This document shows positions 6,688 through 7,286 of a DNA stretch of 7,286 bases, in pieces. Location of the stretch: the NCBI GenBank assembly GCA_028274925.1, contig JAQCNR010000005.1, forward strand, positions 1 through 7,286, written 5' to 3'. The translations under genes were made by a program, and so were the position numbers. How positions within the stretch are numbered: the first letter of the stretch is position 1; every line of letters begins with the position of its first letter. The notes under the pieces are model-generated. The model ran no database searches. It saw only the letters and a program-made list of their open reading frames with translations, and was not told the origin of the DNA. The DNA is from Halovenus sp. Lineage in GTDB: Archaea > Halobacteriota > Halobacteria > Halobacteriales > Haloarculaceae.

Positions 6688-6865
6688 ATCGAACGAAAGC
6701 AAACTCTCCGCACAGCTCTCTAAAACCGTATAACAGGGTCTGAGAATGCCAATTCCGGAAAATAACTGCTATGGGAACTGCAGGCGCTCGCTCGCGCACC
6801 GAACGGATCGACTTTTACGGTGTGAGACGGCCGAACTCGGCCGTTTCAAAACAGCAAATCTGATA
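6688..6865 (+). repeat. Diverged direct repeat, copy 2
   Basis: This is the second copy of the element at 5503-5683, same strand, about 1.18 kb downstream, sharing the 21-base identical block at 6688-6708. The copies thus flank a segment of about 1 kb holding hicBA and the small plus-strand frames. Its right part forms a nearly perfect hairpin (6823-6848). A short frame MGTAGARSRTERIDF... runs from 6771 to 6863, but the matching frame in copy 1 does not stop there and the changes show no codon bias, so I do not call a gene. A minus-strand frame across this region (7029-6769) also lacks any support. Confidence 0.7.
6823..6848 (+). other. Strong hairpin inside repeat copy 2
   Basis: The left arm TGAGACGGCCG (6823-6833) pairs with CGGCCGTTTCA (6838-6848) around the loop AACT: ten Watson-Crick pairs and one G-T. 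The aligned part of copy 1 (5640-5665) keeps eight of the eleven pairs. One G-T becomes A-T and one G-C becomes G-T. It could be a structured RNA, a terminator-like stem or a DNA-level element. Confidence 0.55.
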
Positions 6866-6867
6866 GA

Positions 6868-6874
6868 TATATAA
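6868..6874 (+). promoter_or_regulatory. TATA box at the edge of repeat copy 2
   Basis: TATATAA sits just after the repeat end. Its centre is 27 bases before an ATG at 6898, the usual spacing from an archaeal TATA box to a leaderless start, and 40 bases before an ATG at 6911. This suggests a plus-strand transcript begins near 6897. The product is unclear. Confidence 0.4.
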
Positions 6875-6910
6875 CTTTTCCACACAGCTCGTGCAAGATG
6901 GAGAGCACGT

Positions 6911-7060
6911 ATGCAGTACCGACTCGCAGCAGTACCAGGCGAAGCGTTGTTAGGATTTTTATACAACTGGACGTATGCCGCAGATTTACTTATCAGCAGT
7001 GTAGAACGCCGTGAAAGAGATTTGATCACTGATAAAGCGGTGTTCGCCTTCTCAAACTAA
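6911..7060 (+). CDS. Weak candidate small ORF, 49 residues
   Basis: ATG at 6911 to TAA at 7058 encodes 49 residues. The middle is mildly hydrophobic (EALLGFLYNWTYAADLLI) and is followed by a charged part (SSVERRERDLITDKAVF). It lies behind the TATA box at 6868-6874. A competing frame from 6898 (38 residues, ending at 7014) fits the promoter spacing better but is very basic, unlike haloarchaeal proteins. The base composition is more AT-rich than in the neighbouring genes. No family is recognised, and the stop codon falls inside the hairpin at 7040-7070. It may well be non-coding. Confidence 0.2.
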   Translation: MQYRLAAVPGEALLGFLYNWTYAADLLISSVERRERDLITDKAVFAFSN

Positions 7061-7070
7061 GGGCGAACAC
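7040..7070. repeat. Hairpin GTGTTCGCC / GGCGAACAC
   Basis: GTGTTCGCC (7040-7048) and GGCGAACAC (7062-7070) pair perfectly over 9 bp around 13 bases. One G-T and one T-A pair extend the stem inward. To the left, TTATCAG (6990-6996) and CTGATAA (7029-7035) form another inverted pair. Such subterminal stems occur at IS200/IS605-type ends and at terminators, but nothing here proves either. Confidence 0.45.
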
Positions 7071-7286
7071 GTTGTACTCCAGTAGAAAGTTGAACTCACC
7101 GGTGCTTGAATAACGAGACTGACCTGATAGCCGAGACATTCAACAGGTCCTCTATCCAAGTTACGTCCTACAGGGTCACAGGGTTGGGATTGTGCTGGAT
7201 ACACTTCTTGCACCCTGCGCTTCGTACCAACGCTTTCCATGACACGCTCTGCAACTCTTTTAGTACCAAGTCTTTGATGTGGCTGG
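7071..7286. other. Right-end region without an assignable gene; possible decayed element
   Basis: On the minus strand one frame is open from the window edge to 7052 (tail ...APVSSTFYWSTTCSPLV). A second frame reads SHIKDLVLKELQSVSWKALV, then RSAGCKKC, before a stop near 7172. The composition is not acidic, and the protein-like stretch changes frame, which suits a frameshifted remnant. A transposase end, possibly TnpB-like given the adjacent hairpin, is a guess; no catalytic motif is visible. Confidence 0.25.

Noticed and set aside
6769..7029. Minus-strand frame of 86 codons over repeat copy 2
   Set aside because: The composition is Ser/Arg-rich with no motifs, and it crosses the repeat edge and the TATA box. 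No counterpart frame is kept in copy 1.
5223..7286. CRISPR array or tRNA/rRNA gene
   Set aside because: No regularly spaced short direct repeats with unique spacers, no cloverleaf with a TTC-type arm and no rRNA-like blocks were seen. The two repeat copies are about 1.18 kb apart.

Overview
The window looks haloarchaeal. The proteins are acidic, the GC content is moderate to high with D/E-rich tails, Shine-Dalgarno sites are weak or absent, and the largest gene is the PAS/GAF multisensor type that is common in halophilic archaea. The assignment rests on protein style and family content; no rRNA or other marker is present.

Positions 1-5222 (minus strand) hold an apparent two-gene operon. A 137-residue winged-helix regulator comes first (5222-4809). 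After 37 bases follows a very large sensory protein that starts at 4771 and runs off the left edge of the window. Its 1590 visible residues read without a stop: two clear GAF domains (a third, weak one at the N-terminus) and a string of about nine PAS domains. The output domain lies outside the window, so histidine kinase versus HTH-type regulator cannot be decided here.

Positions 5223-5711 have no convincing gene. They hold the regulator's promoter region, a perfect 14-bp palindrome, an octamer (TCGAACGA) that recurs in both orientations, and the first copy of a diverged repeat of about 180 bp.

Positions 5712-6238 (minus strand) hold a HicB/HicA toxin-antitoxin pair, antitoxin first, with the toxin starting at GTG two bases after the antitoxin stop. 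A 7-bp inverted repeat upstream is a candidate operator. On the other strand, 6251-6433 is an open frame without a start codon, and 6459-6599 is an unrecognised 46-codon acidic ORF.

Positions 6600-7286 carry the second repeat copy (6688-6865), a well-placed TATA box, a weak small ORF, a strong hairpin (7040-7070) and an unassigned right end that might be a decayed gene or insertion-sequence end. The two repeat copies bracket the toxin-antitoxin block as direct repeats. Together with the gene remnants, this suggests a small accessory island beside a chromosomal-type sensory operon.
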